A stretch of DNA of 64,000 nt. It comes from Motacilla alba alba. Lineage: Eukaryota; Chordata; Aves; Passeriformes; Motacillidae. A program made the translations under genes and the position numbers. Of the stretch, positions 42,001 through 55,100 are shown in pieces (position 1 is the stretch's first letter; each line of letters starts with the position of its first letter). The notes under the pieces are model-generated. The model saw nothing but the letters and a program-made list of their open reading frames with translations. It was not told where the DNA came from and ran no database searches. The stretch spans positions 10,683,439-10,747,438 of the forward strand of contig NC_052030.1 of assembly GCF_015832195.1 (NCBI RefSeq), given 5' to 3'.

Positions 42001-45000
42001 GAGCTGGCTGCTGCATCGCACACCAAGCAGGTCCTGACATCTTCCTTGGACTCCTGCTCCTTCGCCAGGGAAATGCTGACCAGGGAGAGGGATGAGCTGC
42101 AGGAGGAGTGTCAGAAATCAAACAGAGAGGTTGCTCTTGTGAAAGAATCCTTAACCTTGGAAAAGGAAGCTCGAAAACTGGATGAGAAATCATTTCTGTT
42201 GGGACGTACAGAACTTGAAAGGAACATCTGCTGCTTGGAAAAGGAGCTAGAAGAGCTGAGAGAGAAAAATAAAGTTCTGACTGAGAAAACACTTTTAATT
42301 GAAGAGAAAGAAAAATCTGAAATGGTACTGGTGGAAATAATGAGAGAGGAACAAATCATCTGTGCAGAGAAAGAGCATGTCACTGCCAACATGAAGCGAC
42401 TGAAGAGCGACTTCGCTGCGGTGTCCAAAACAGCAGCGCGGTTCCGGGGCACGCACAGCGGCCTCGCCAGGAAGATGGATGTGCTTGAGCACGAGATGGA
42501 GCTGATGGAGAAGGAGGGAACTGAGTACCTTCAGGACCTGGAGAGCATGAGGAATGAGCAGAAAAATCTGCTCCTCAGTCAGGAGGGACTAGTGAAGGAG
42601 AAGGGGAAATTCTTCCGGGATTATTACAGACTGTGTGAGGAGGTTAAACTCTTAGAACAAGCTAACAGTGACCTCTCAGGCAAATTGTTGGAGTCTCAGG
42701 GCCAAAATCAGATGCTGCAGGAGCAAATGAACAATCTGATTTTGAAAGTAAAAGAAATTGAGACTCTCCAGGCCCAAGCAGTAGTACAGAAACCAGAGGT
42801 ATTGAAATTCATAGTTAAAAATCAAGTCTGGGGCTGGTTCTACTAATCCTGAGCACTAACCCCTGGTGTCCTCTCTGCGCTTCTCTGCACACTCAGCACT
42901 TCATAACACACTGCAGTTCTGGGCTCTCTCAGTGTGGTACTGGGGGGTTGTTGCTAGTGAGTCTAAAAGACACTTTTTTTTTCTTTTTTTTTTAATATTT
43001 TTAACTACAAAAGCCTCTGTTGTTGCTGAATGTTGCAAGAAAACAAACTGTGAATAAAAGGAAGTTGTGTTCCCTGAATCTGGGAGGAGACATTGAGCAG
43101 CTCCTTCTAGTGAAGGACTCTTCAGCATAAAATTTAAAGTAGTAACAGATAAGGTTTTCAATTGGATCTTTGAGCAATTTTATGTGCAATTACAGCAAAC
43201 TACCAATCTGAGTTACTCCAAAAATATGAAAGAATATTATACCCTGCTTCTGTAAATGTAATTGGATAAAAGCAGTGTGAGAGAAAGGGAAAGATGTTGA
43301 CAATTCTGGTGTTCTTTTTATTCACAGAAGTGTTTTGTATTCACCACCAACAAATTCTTTATAAAATACTTTGATTTTCAGTTTGTGTGGCTTGAAGCCC
43401 AGAAAATCACCCTGAATGCAAATTGGAATCAGGAGATCCCATAGATTACACCTGCCCAAGTATTTTAATATCATTGTGAAGTATTTCCTTTATGAGGCCA
43501 TAATGAGCAACACTGAAATAATGCAATAATTGGCTTTATCTCTAATTCCATTATTTTCCAAAGATTTGAGGTTTTGTAATTCTGTATTTCTGAAAATAAA
43601 CCAGGCTGTTGGAAGTGAATATCTGTTGAATTACTACTGCCTAAAGAGGTGAGAGACCTGAGAGCAATCACAGTGGTGGTAATGAGAAACCCAGGAACTA
43701 AAATTCCTCAGGGATGACACGAGCATGGGGTTATAATCTGTTTCTGCATGGAATTGAATCTTCAGATCATTTTATACTTTATGCAGCTCCAAAATGCAAA
43801 TAAATTCCTAGTTTAAGTCCTTATTTACCTGGGAAGCAGCTGACAACCCACAGAGCTGTGCATAAAGTATTGATCTTTTGCTGTCAGAGTTCCTGTTGGG
43901 AATAACTGGTTTTTTTCCCCACCTCCCTTTATATCCAGGTGGCCAAACTGGCAGAAGATGTTTTCCAGGCAGTGGAGCAGGTGACCAAGGAGAAGGATGC
44001 CATTCACAAAGAGAAGATTGAAACTTTGGCCTCTTTGGAGAACACGAGACAGACAAACCAGAAGCTGCAGAATGAAGTAATCACATTAAATGCTTTTCTG
44101 TGAAAAGTTTTGCCTGGTTTGTGAGAGCAGCTGTTGAATTGTAGAGAATTGAAATAGGCAGGAGAGGATTCTGTCATTTTCCCACTAATTGCTGGATGAG
44201 CACAGAGTGATGGCAAATGCACGTGGTTTTCTGGTCGTGGTTGTTTGGTATTTTGCACGTGGTGTCAGTCCAAGGTCCAGCAGTTCCCATTGGGATCTGT
44301 GTCCTGTCCATGCCTTCCCACCACTCTGTGCTGCTCCAGGGCCCGAGGAAGGGGAGGATGCCCTCAGCCTTTGGTGTTGTGCACTGCCAGAGCTCTGGGG
44401 GTGAGCAGCTGGGCTGCCCCACTGCTGGAGCAGGGATGATTCCCAGCAGGATCTGCCGGCGCGGAATTAGAACTGGTGACGTTCGTGTGGGAGGGGTTCC
44501 CTTCCTGGATTAAAAAAATCCACAGGGTCCTGATGCCATGAGAATGGCTGCAGATTATCTGTTATGTAATAAATACACTCTGTGGTGCATGAAAACAAAC
44601 CAGCTCCGTGAGCTGCTGGTGTTTCTGTGGGGGACACGGGCTCAGCAAATCCATCCCAGCACTTTGTCCCATGCAGCAAGATCTCTGCAAGGAGTTCATT
44701 TCCTGGGGGTGCAGGCACAGCATTCAGCCCTCCCGACTCTCAGAAAATAAGGTATGGAAAAGCAGAATTCATGAGTTGTCTTAGAGGAATAAACATCAAG
44801 GGGACAGCTGGCTTTAGCAACAAGCTCTGCATTTCAAAACCAGATAATGCTCTGAGTGCTGCAGCAGTTCATGGAGGTGCTTTGGGCTTTACCTTGGGGG
44901 GTTGACACCACATTCCTGGAAACTGCTCTCCAGTGGGCTTGGAATTCTTTGTGCTGCTCTGTTTGAATGCAGAAGGTCTCATAAAATCTGTTGTTGGACA

Positions 45001-46007
45001 AACGCATCAGTCCAGACAGGCTGGGTTAATTTAGGGGCTAAAGATAGAAAATGGAAGAGCTCAAGCCCCCGTTTGGCTGAGGGCTGTGTCCTGAGAACTG
45101 TGTGGTTTCGTTGGTGTAATCAGGGTTTTTTTCCTCTTTAAGTTGGACATGCTTAAACAAAACAACCTGAAAAACGAAGAGGAACTTAATAAGTCAAAAG
45201 AGCTTCTAAATCTGGAGAACAAGAAAGTGGAAGAACTTAAAAAAGAATTGTAAGTATTTCACTGTTAAATCTGTTCGTTTTTGTGGGTACATTTACCTTT
45301 TTGGGGTTTTTTTAATTGTCTTTCAGGAACTTTCTGGTATCCTGACTTATAAAGCAGATATCGGGTCAAAATTGTTTGCCAAATGTTTGGCATGTGCAAA
45401 ACTTGACATGAGAATGTTGCTACTAAATTGCTGAAGGGAATTAAAGCAAATCCTTTGAGAACAGTGTGAAATAATTTGTTTGTTGGAGGGTTCTGCCACC
45501 CAAGGGCACGAGATAATACTAAAATCTTTATTAGAAGAGAATTCTGATTTAATTACAAGTACACTTGGAGTTTTAAGTGGCTTTGTTCACAGAAACTTGA
45601 CTCTGCTTTTATTTTTCATTGATGGCTTTATAAAGTTTATTTCTGTGGCCCCATTGTGTATTTATTTCCTAAACAGTGTAAACCAAATCCTATATATTGG
45701 ATATAAAACTCGAGTTAACTTTTCATTATTTGAGCTGCTTCATTGAAAACCAACATTTGGCAAACTGCAGGCTCACGATGTGTAACTCTGGACACCAACA
45801 AATGAACTGAAAGCATTTTGAAACCATGAGATTTGCCCCGTGGAATCCCATTGTAGCAAAGCTGCTGCTGTGCCACAGGGAATAAAGATCCCAGAGGTGT
45901 CATGCATTAAATCACAAACCCCTTTGCACCTGTGCTCCCAGAGGAATTGCTTGGCTCATGGAGGGAGAGCTGGAATCTCGCTGACAGCTTCAGAGCAGCT
46001 CTGACAA

Positions 46008-46106
<99 letters not shown>

Positions 46107-49100
46107 GTAGTTCCATTGGTCATTTTGTGACAGCTCTGCGGTGACACCAGGGCACAGGGGCCACCAGCTCACAGAATTCAGTGTCTGCCTGTGACTTTGG
46201 GAAACCTGGGGGGCCTTGCACAGACCCCTTGGAGAAAGGCAGGATTTCTTTCCAGGAGCAATTCCTGCCTGAGTGCTTGTGGGAGATGACACAGGGAATG
46301 ACTGCTGGACACGGGGAATGGCTGCTGGACACAGGGAATGGCTGCTGGACTCAGGGAATGGCTGCTGGACACAGGGAATGGCTGCTGGACACAGGGAGTG
46401 ACTGCTGGACACAGGGAATGGCTGCTGGACACGGGGAATGGCTGCTGGACACAGGGAATGACTGCTGGACACAGGGAATGACTGCTGGACACAGAGAATG
46501 GCTGCTGGACACAGGGAATGGCTGCTGGACACAGGGAATGGCTGCTGGACTCAGGGAATGACTGCTGGACACAGGGAATGGCTGCTGGACACGGGGAATG
46601 ATTGCTGGACACGGGGAATGACTGCTGGACACAGGGAATGACTGCTGGACACAGAGAATGGCTGCTGGACACAGGGAATGGCTGCTGGACACGGGGAATG
46701 GCTGCTGGACTCAGGGAATGACTGCTGGACACAGGGAATGGCTGCTGGACACGGGGAATGGCTGCTGGACACGGGGAATGACTGCTGGACACAGGGAATG
46801 ACTGCTGGACTCAGGGAATGACTGCTGGACACAGTGAATGACTGCTGGACACAGGGAATGACTGCTGGACACAGGGAATGGCTGCTGGACACGGGGAATG
46901 GCTGCTGGACATGGGGAATGACTGCTGGACACGGGGAATGGCTGCTGGACACAGGGAATGACTGCTGGACACAGAGAGTGACTGCTGGACACAGGGAATG
47001 ACTGCTGGACACAGGGAGTGGCTGCTGGACACAGGGAATGACTGCTGGACACAGGGAGTGGCTGCTGGACACAGGGAATGGCTGCTGGACACAGGGAGTG
47101 ACTGCTGGACACGGGGAATGGCTGCCGGACACAGGGAATGGCTGCCGGACACAGGGAGTGACTGCTGGACACAGGGAGTGACTGCTGGACACAGGGAGTG
47201 GCTGCTGGACACAGAGAGTGACTGCTGGACACAGGGAATGTCTGCTGGTTGCTCTAATGCTGGAACAGCGAGGGACACTCTGATGTGATGGAAAGGCAGC
47301 AGATATTGGCTGTAATTTGCCAGGCAGGAATTATTTATAGGAGATGCTGCCTTGAAAATCTCCAGCGCCAGCAGGTGTTCTCAGGACCCTGATCACTCTG
47401 GGGTTCATTCTGTTATTTCTTAGATTGAACGTGGCCTCTGATCATCAGAGCTGATCCCTTGGGGAGAAAGGGAAGCTTGTCTGGTTTTTAACTGATCTTT
47501 GCTGGTTGTTTTGTGTGTTGCCCTGTTTCAGTTACAGTAGGAATTGCCTTGGTGGCAGGGGTTCCTGAGCAGCAGGGTGTGGGCAGAAAGCACAGCTCAG
47601 GGGGAGCTGTGTGAGGTGAGGAGAGCAGGGGGAATGTGGTGCCTTTGGAGCAGGGGGATGTGACAGGGACAGGGTGTCCTCTGGAAATGGCCGGGGTAAG
47701 GGAAAGCTTGCAGTGCCTGTGGCTGCTCCCAGGGCCATCCCTTGGGAATTCCTTGCCACGAACACAGGAGCATTTCAGGCACACTGACCCCAGTACTGGG
47801 TGTGGGGCTGTTTTAACACCCTCAATAATCTGTGCCTTAATGCCAGAAGAAAGAGGAGGAGGGGATAGTGCTGCACCTCAGCAAGGAAACTGGGTTAGAA
47901 ATAGGTGTGTTCCTGCTCTGCAGGAGTCTCTGTTAGAGGTGGGAGCAGTTTGCTCCAGTCCAGGGGGATCAGGGTGGGAATTTGCCAAGGTGAGACCAGG
48001 TAGAAGGAATGGTTGAAAAATCAGAGTCCCATGAGATGCTGAACTAAAATCAGGCTTTTGTCTAAATGTGCCCAGTAAGAGACAACAGATCCTTGCATTT
48101 TGAAGTGCTTGAATAAGTTTCTGACGTAAGGGTTCTTCTACTTCCCACGGTTATAAAAGTATTTTTAATATTCCAGTCAGGGTTGAGGTCTGTAGTATTG
48201 GCACACAGGAGTACTGCATCTCCTTTTTTAAAAAACAAAAGAGTAATAAAAATTACTATTCAGTGAAATTAAGGGTCTCTTCTGTGCTTTTTGAAAGATG
48301 TCAAATCTTAAAGATTTTTCTGTTAGTCACTCATGCTACAGCCAGCGTGCTAAATATTTCTAAAAATTTGTTGCAAATAAACGTATTTTAAGGGAACTAT
48401 ACTCATTAGTAGCAACACAGGCTGATGAAAGCTGCAAAGCCTTTTTTCCTTCACCTTTGGTTTTGTCTCATTTGCAGTTTTGTGTCTGTTAAAATAATGG
48501 AATAGATGAGGTTTTGCTTCCTGTGATCCTGCACTTTTGGACGTCAGACCTGATAGGGAGTAGTTAAATAAGTAGAGCTCAAAGCTGGTTTTTTTCCTGT
48601 TGCCTTTTTTCCAAGTTTTCTTTCTTTTTTGATGCTTTTAAGCAATTCTGTTTTACCTCTGGCTGTTCTGTGAACAGCCGCGGCTGCAGCCATCACCAGC
48701 CCTCCTGGCCCGCCCTAATCCCATCCTCGCTGCCCGTGGGAATTCCCGAGCACCTGGAGCAGCGGCAGGGGAAGGCTTCGAGCAGCCGCAGGGTTCATCC
48801 CGTCCCCGTGTCCCCGGGATTGTCACCGCCGTTCCCGATCCCCCAGCCACGTGATCCCGATGTATTTTTCCAAGCTGTGAAGCCGCCTCTCTCCCCCGGT
48901 TTTCCCTCGCCTCTCCCGTTCCTATGGTAACGATGCTCTCTGTGTGCTCGCAGCGAAGCGCTCAAGCTGGCAGCGGCTCACAAGTCCCAGCAGCTCGAGG
49001 CTCTGCAGGAGGAGAACGTGAAACTGGCCGAGGAGCTGGGCAGGAGCAGGGACGAGGTGTCGAGCCACCACCACAAGGTAGAGCGGCCGCCGCGGGCGGG

Positions 49101-52100
49101 AGGAGCCCCGGGGAGCCCCGGGGAGCCCTGCTGGAAAGGAGCAGAGGTGCTGGGAATGTTCAGAAATAAATTCGGAAGCCACCTGCACGGGGAGGTTGGA
49201 AGTGCAGGCTGACAGAAGGTTACGTAACCCGGGAAGGATACTCGGGAAGGCTTGGGAATGAGCAGAAATGAAACGTGCTTTAGCCAAGTGTATTAACAGA
49301 GAGTTGCTATTTCTGTCGGGAGTGATTTTGTTACACAACTGTGGAAATGTCCATCCACCAGTAAAAGGGAATGTAGCTTTTTAATTCTTATTCCTGCTCT
49401 CCCCGCTGAAAATAAAGAGGATTTAGGATGCATTTCAGAATACTGTGTAAAACTACTTGGTTGGACTTATGTCTGCTCAAACTTCACACTGTGCTGCAGC
49501 CAGGCAGTGGGTCCCAGGGAACAGAACCCCTGCCAGGTGTTTTTCTGGTGGTACTTAATTTTTTTATTTTTTCTATTATATCTGAACATGTTGTTGGAAT
49601 CCTAAAATATGGGCAAGTTTCTCAGCTTGTGTCACTGGTTCTTGCCTGAAGGTGAAGCAGATTTACAGCCCCTAATGTGGAGGGTTTAGTTCTTGTGAAG
49701 CAGTTCCAGTGACAGGCACGCTGTGAAGGAATCTTTGGAAGATTGTATCCAGAAGATCCAAAAGCAGGAATGTAGGAGACTGAGGTTTGTGTCCTGCCTT
49801 TCTGGGAGAGCTCCTTTGCAGGGAGGGGATCCTGAGGGCACAGACTCTTCCACCCTGCAACAGGCTGAATATTTTTAAAGCCAAGAGGCTGATTTTTCCT
49901 CAAGGGTCCTGTTTGGAAGTCCTGAGGATGGATGAGTACATCCCTGGCCAGTTTGTAAATCCTTTTAGCTGCTGCCAGGAGTAATGCTCAGGCTCCTTGA
50001 TCCTCAAGAGCCTTTGGAGGTGACGAGCAGAGTCCCAGACATGTGGGCTCAGCACTGACTCATTCCCCATCTGAGGAGCAGAGTGGGGAGGGCACATCCC
50101 AATCAGCCAGTAGGAGCTGCTCCCCACTCCCACAAGGTTTCCTAAATTATTTCAGAGTCCTTGAGGCAACCTGTTATTTTCAGGGAGAGTTGTAACTTCA
50201 GAAGGATTGGGCAGCATTGGTAAATCTTCCTGCATTTTGTCACCCGGAATGGCCCCGAGGGAGGGGACCCCGGCCCTGGCCTGGCTGTGTCACTGCACTC
50301 CCTCTGTGGCCTCCCGTGTTTGCAGCTGCCCTCGGGGAGGATTCCTGCTGTGTGCATCCTGCTGGCTGTGGATCTGTCAGCAGGGATCCCTCTCACTGCC
50401 AGGACAGCAGCTGTAGTGTGGGAAGCACAGGGATGAACCCAGCGCTTCACAAACTGGAATTGTGTCAGCTCAGCCTGTCCTGTGAGGAGATGGCTCCAAG
50501 CAAGGATCTGGAGGATCTGCTGGAGCTTGGATGCACAGCCTGTTTGCCTTCTGCAGCCCTTTGTGCTGCTCTGTGTCCCCTTCTGGAAAGCAGGATCTGA
50601 GTCTCAGGAATGTGGGAATGCTGCCTGTTGCAGTTCCCAAATGTTGTATTTGGGCTGTGAGATCTGGTGAACAGCTCGGCCTCCCAAAAGCCTGGAAGAG
50701 GCCTTTGGTATCCCAGCACCTCCCTCTCCTGTCACACCATGCTTGGCACCAGTGGCCACAGGCTTTGGGCTCCCTGGGTTCAGGAAAGATGTCACCACAG
50801 GGATTCCTCCAGTAGATTTTGGAGGAGTGTCCGTGGTGGCAGTGAAGGGTTTCCCACAGCAGGATTGCCCAGCAGCTCCCAGGAATCTGGGCAGTGGGGA
50901 GGAGAGCAGAGCACAGCAGAGCTCAGGCTGCAGAGGGTCTGTGCAGGTACCTGTGAAATGCATCAGGAAGGGGCACACACGGCACGGGGAATTTGGAGCT
51001 GTTGCTGTGGTAACCACATAAATTCTAACAAGTGTGTTGTCAACTGGGTTAGACAATCTGTGGCTGCTGGTGACACACTTTGCAAATTTAATGAATCCTC
51101 TGTCATGAATGATTTATCTGGACATTTAAAGGTTAAAGTGTCTCACGCCAAAGATGCTGATGGAGTTTTTCTGTATTGATCCATTAATAATTAGCTGATT
51201 GTAATTAGTTAAAGAGTCACATTCAGATAGATACTGAGCTCAGGGAGCTTTCCTAGCCTCAAATTATTTGTTGTGGTATTTTGGGAGCCTCAGACCTCCT
51301 CAGGCATTTGAAGTTCATTGGAGAAGGTGTAGAAATACCCAGCAGCTCACCTGGCCCATCTTTTATTAACAGTGTGCAAGGTCTGCTCCGAGGGTGCTGA
51401 GTGGGACTGTAGAGAAATGCCAGTGCTGGCCAAGGAATCCAGAACACCAGCTGGGAAATGTGGTGGGCAGGAGATGAGTCCCCTCACCCAGGAGATGTGC
51501 AGGAGGAGAAGGGCCTGGAACCCAGGTGTCAGAAGGAGGGTCTGGAGAAGCTGCAGCTCCCTGGGAGTCCCATTTCTCAGACTTTGTCATATTTGTCCCT
51601 TTCTGTCAGCAGTCTGACAGATGTCAGGAGTTCACACAGGCTGCCTCTGGGCAGGGAGCAAGACAGAAACTGGGAACCAGGGGCTGCTCTGGTGCTGCTG
51701 GTGGAACTGGGTTTTGCCTGCCTTTGACCTGCAGGAAGAACTTGGCCATACCCCCACAGTGCCTTGATGCTCTGCTCTCCCACGGTGGTCACTTGCCCTG
51801 AGAGACACATCTTGATTTGCTTTGAGAATTATTTAAGTCTCTCTACACCATTCTAGTATCTATTTTTCATATCAATAAAGTTGTGTGATTGAGCTCAGTG
51901 AAACAATCCTGGTTAGTCCCAGACCTGGAGGGTTTAGCAGCTCTGCAGCACAGGGAAGGAGAAGGGAACTTGTCAGGAAATGTGGAGGAGATGGCTGCTC
52001 TCAGTGAGCTGCATTTAGCTGAGAGCTGGGGGCTGGCAGACACCCTGCCTGCTCAAGGAAACTTGTTTAACACCTTCTGTGCTGAACCTCAGGATCTGCA

Positions 52101-55100
52101 AAGTGCTGAAAGAATTCCCCGTGTCAGGGACAGGAGCTGTTGTCAGGGCTCTGGGGTTGCCATTATAAATGCATGTGTTCCTGACCTCGTGGATGAACCC
52201 TGGAAGCTTGTGAAACCCCACTGGAGCCTGTGCTCAGGGAGTTCTGGTACAGACAGTTCTCAGAGCAGTAATTGCTGGCTTTGGCCTTTGAATAAGAAGG
52301 AAGGAGGAGATAGTGAAAAATAATTAATTTGTCTGAAAAATACTTGTTTTCTTCACCATTCCAGAAGATCATTTGCCCCAGTGTTGTGTGTTGGGCCTTT
52401 GCAGTTTTGTTGCTTTGCATTTCCTAGCCCAGTTTAGACCCAAGAACCAACAATAATTTCAGCTGAAGGCTTTGCAGGTTTTAAGGGCTTAAGAGTGGCC
52501 TCAGCAAGTTACAGGTTCAGGATGTGGTAACAAACACCAGACCAACAGCTTTGGGATCAATAATTCATCTCTGAATAACGGGGCAGTAACAAATACGGGT
52601 CAGTGGTGCAATGATCCAGCACAGCAGTTCCCCAGTGCTGGGCTGAAAGCAGTGCCCCCAAGAACAGAGGGTTCTTGGGGTGTCAGGGGGTTCTGGAAGT
52701 GTCCTTAAACAGTGGTCTCACCTCTGCTGTGTGCACAGCACATGGAAATGCTCATCAAGCACCTCCAGGCCCTCACTAGCTGATGTTTTGGTCGCTGAGC
52801 AGTTTGTGTTTGGGTGCATGTGCTGTGCCCAGAAAATCTGCAGCTTGGAGGATCTGGGGGCTCTGCAGCCTCTCCCACGTTTATTTTATGATAATGATGC
52901 TCTGATATATCACACTAAGGAAACAATCTGTAGTGTGTTAACTGGAGTCTGTCTGTACTTGTGTTTTAGCTGGAAGAGGAGAGATCAGTACTCAATAACC
53001 AGTTATTAGAGATGAAAAAGAGGTAAGTTTTTCCTGCTGATGTGTGTTTAACCCCACAGTCCTACAGAAAAGGAACACAAAAACACTGCTAAGAGCTGTT
53101 CTTTCCTGTTGTGTCATGGTTAAAAGTGCTGAGTTGTTGCACTCTGGATTAGAGATGGAAGCATCCACGTTTGCTTTAGTTCCACACCTCCCACGTTGTG
53201 GTAATTCTTATTTGCAGTGACCAGTTTAATGTTTGGTTTTAGTCTGCTCTGGAATGTTGGATTGTCCCTCAGTCTGATAAAATGTGTGTGCACAGATCTG
53301 ACCTGGTGAGCTCTTGAAAAATAATGCACAATGCAGCGATGCTGAGGAGGGTTATCAGGAAAAGGGGAAAAGGAAACAAAAGTTACCGAGCACTTGCTGC
53401 TCTCGTGGTTTCAGGCTGTTGAGTTCCTTGTGGGTTATTGCAGTTCATTCAGCACTGCTTTTAAATGCCAGGAGATTTGTCCTGGGTGTTTGGGGCATCC
53501 CTTTGTAAACTGCTGCTCAGGGAAAGGTCCCAAGTCACAAATCTGAGTGTCTGCAGTGTGTGCTTGGGAAGCTGATTGGCCCCTGTGCCTTGAGGGAAAT
53601 GGGGGCTTTCCAAAAGCAGTTACATAAATCCTAAGAGAACAACACAGCTCCCCACGACACCTCGGCTGTTCCAGGGAAAACAAACCAACCCTGCAAATTT
53701 CCTGGATTTATAATGGTCACAACAAAGAACAGTGAGTGGCTTTTGGGTGTTTATGCACATCCTTGGCCACTCAGCATTGTCACTGTTCCCCTCCTCATTC
53801 CCTGACACTCTGTTCTCTGGGGCAGGGGGATGTTCCAAGCCAGTGCTTCCCCAGGGAATGTCAGAGTTGGATCAGCTGAACCTCCAGCTTTAAGCAGCCT
53901 CACGAGCTGCATCAGCAGCCTGTTACTGGAGATGTTTGAAAATGTGTTTCCAGCAGTGTAACTCCTGGCAGTCACTTGAGGAGAGGAAGGAGGGAGTGGG
54001 AACCAAGTCATTCAATACTTTCAGCAGTTCTGTTTCACAGAGAACACTTTCAAAGACAAATTCTTTGTAAGTTCTACAGAGGAAGGTGTGGCTCTGATCT
54101 TCCTTCTCCTGTTTTACTCTGGGTGAGCTGCCTGAAATAATTCAGTCAGTAATTAAATCAGTGAAGTGAATTTTGCCGTGACTTCACCTTCAGCTGGTTC
54201 CACCGAGGTGCCCCAGTTTGTGACTGGCTTCAGGCCCTTGCTCAGCAGTGCTGAATGAGCTGCAATAGAAGAGGACAGTGAGCAGCAGGAAGAGCCTGGC
54301 TGAGGCAGACTGCAGGCACTGGGGCTCACAACATGCCAACATGTGGCATCAGTGCTAATGAAAAGGTTTGGCTGAATAAAGAGCTAATTAAGTAAAAATA
54401 ATGAGAAAAGTCTCTGAATTCCCAAATTCCACAGAATTTGGTGATGGGAAGGTGATAATTTCCTCCTTTTGCCTTAAGAATTCGAGCTGCTGAACAGGAG
54501 CCATCTTTGTGTTTCAGTTTGGTCAAATCTCCAGGGGTGGTTTTCTCACCTTCCTTCCACCCCCAGGAATTGTCTCCCTCTGTTTTGGCATCCCCTCGTA
54601 TGAAATGCTCCAGCTGGCAGTGCCAGGAGTTTGGTGTGGATGGATCCTGGGGGTTCTGTGTGGCTCAGCTCTGGGGTTCAGTGTGGGTTGCTGTCTGACT
54701 GTCTTTGAGCTTCGCTGTTTATGGATACTCATCTCATTCCTCTCTCTTCCCTTTCCTGCCCTTGCTTCCCTTGCTATATCTGTGTGTCTTTAATGGTAAG
54801 ACTCAAGAAAGTCTATCCACGTTACAATAAATAATTTTTTTTTTTAGTAAAGTTGTTGTACATATTTTGGCTGCCTTTGTCCCTTGGTGTCTTGCTTTTG
54901 TTTTGTAAAACACTCAGCTATATATATATATAAAATAAAAAAAGTCTATATATTTTTTACCAAAACAGAAAAGGCCCTTGGTGCAAATATTGTTCTTCCT
55001 TAAAGTATTTTGCATTTGTACTCCATGTTTCTAACATGTGGTTCTTGTTATCTTGCATTTTTAAAGCTTACCCAGTAGCACTTTAAGGTATTTGCTTCAT

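Larger units (their letters stand above)
45250..48953 (+). other. CLIP1: CLIP1 intron 19, repeat-rich
   Basis: A 3.7-kb phase-2 intron. It contains the (ATT)33 microsatellite and the 20-bp minisatellite described separately. Its 3' end from about 48676 becomes GC- and CpG-rich and runs into exon 20. No additional exon is seen. Confidence 0.85.

Noticed and set aside
44461..44530. Possible third CR1 fragment
   Set aside because: Only a vague resemblance (ttcccttcctgg) with no convincing terminal repeat.
45932..46147. Poly-Tyr and poly-Ile open frames
   Set aside because: Translation of the (ATT)33 repeat, with no flanking coding signal.
46291..47248. Possible CRISPR-like array
   Set aside because: Units are contiguous 20-mers with no unique spacers, in a vertebrate intron. 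It is a minisatellite.
45990..47278. Long minus- and plus-strand open frames (up to about 213 codons) over the minisatellite
   Set aside because: They repeat a 20-residue period because three 20-bp units make 60 nt, and the unit lacks stops on the minus strand. They do not fit the splice structure of the gene.
50604..51179. Frames of 150-170 codons in intron 20 on both strands
   Set aside because: Overlapping frames of low, non-domain-like composition, and neither links to CLIP1 phases.
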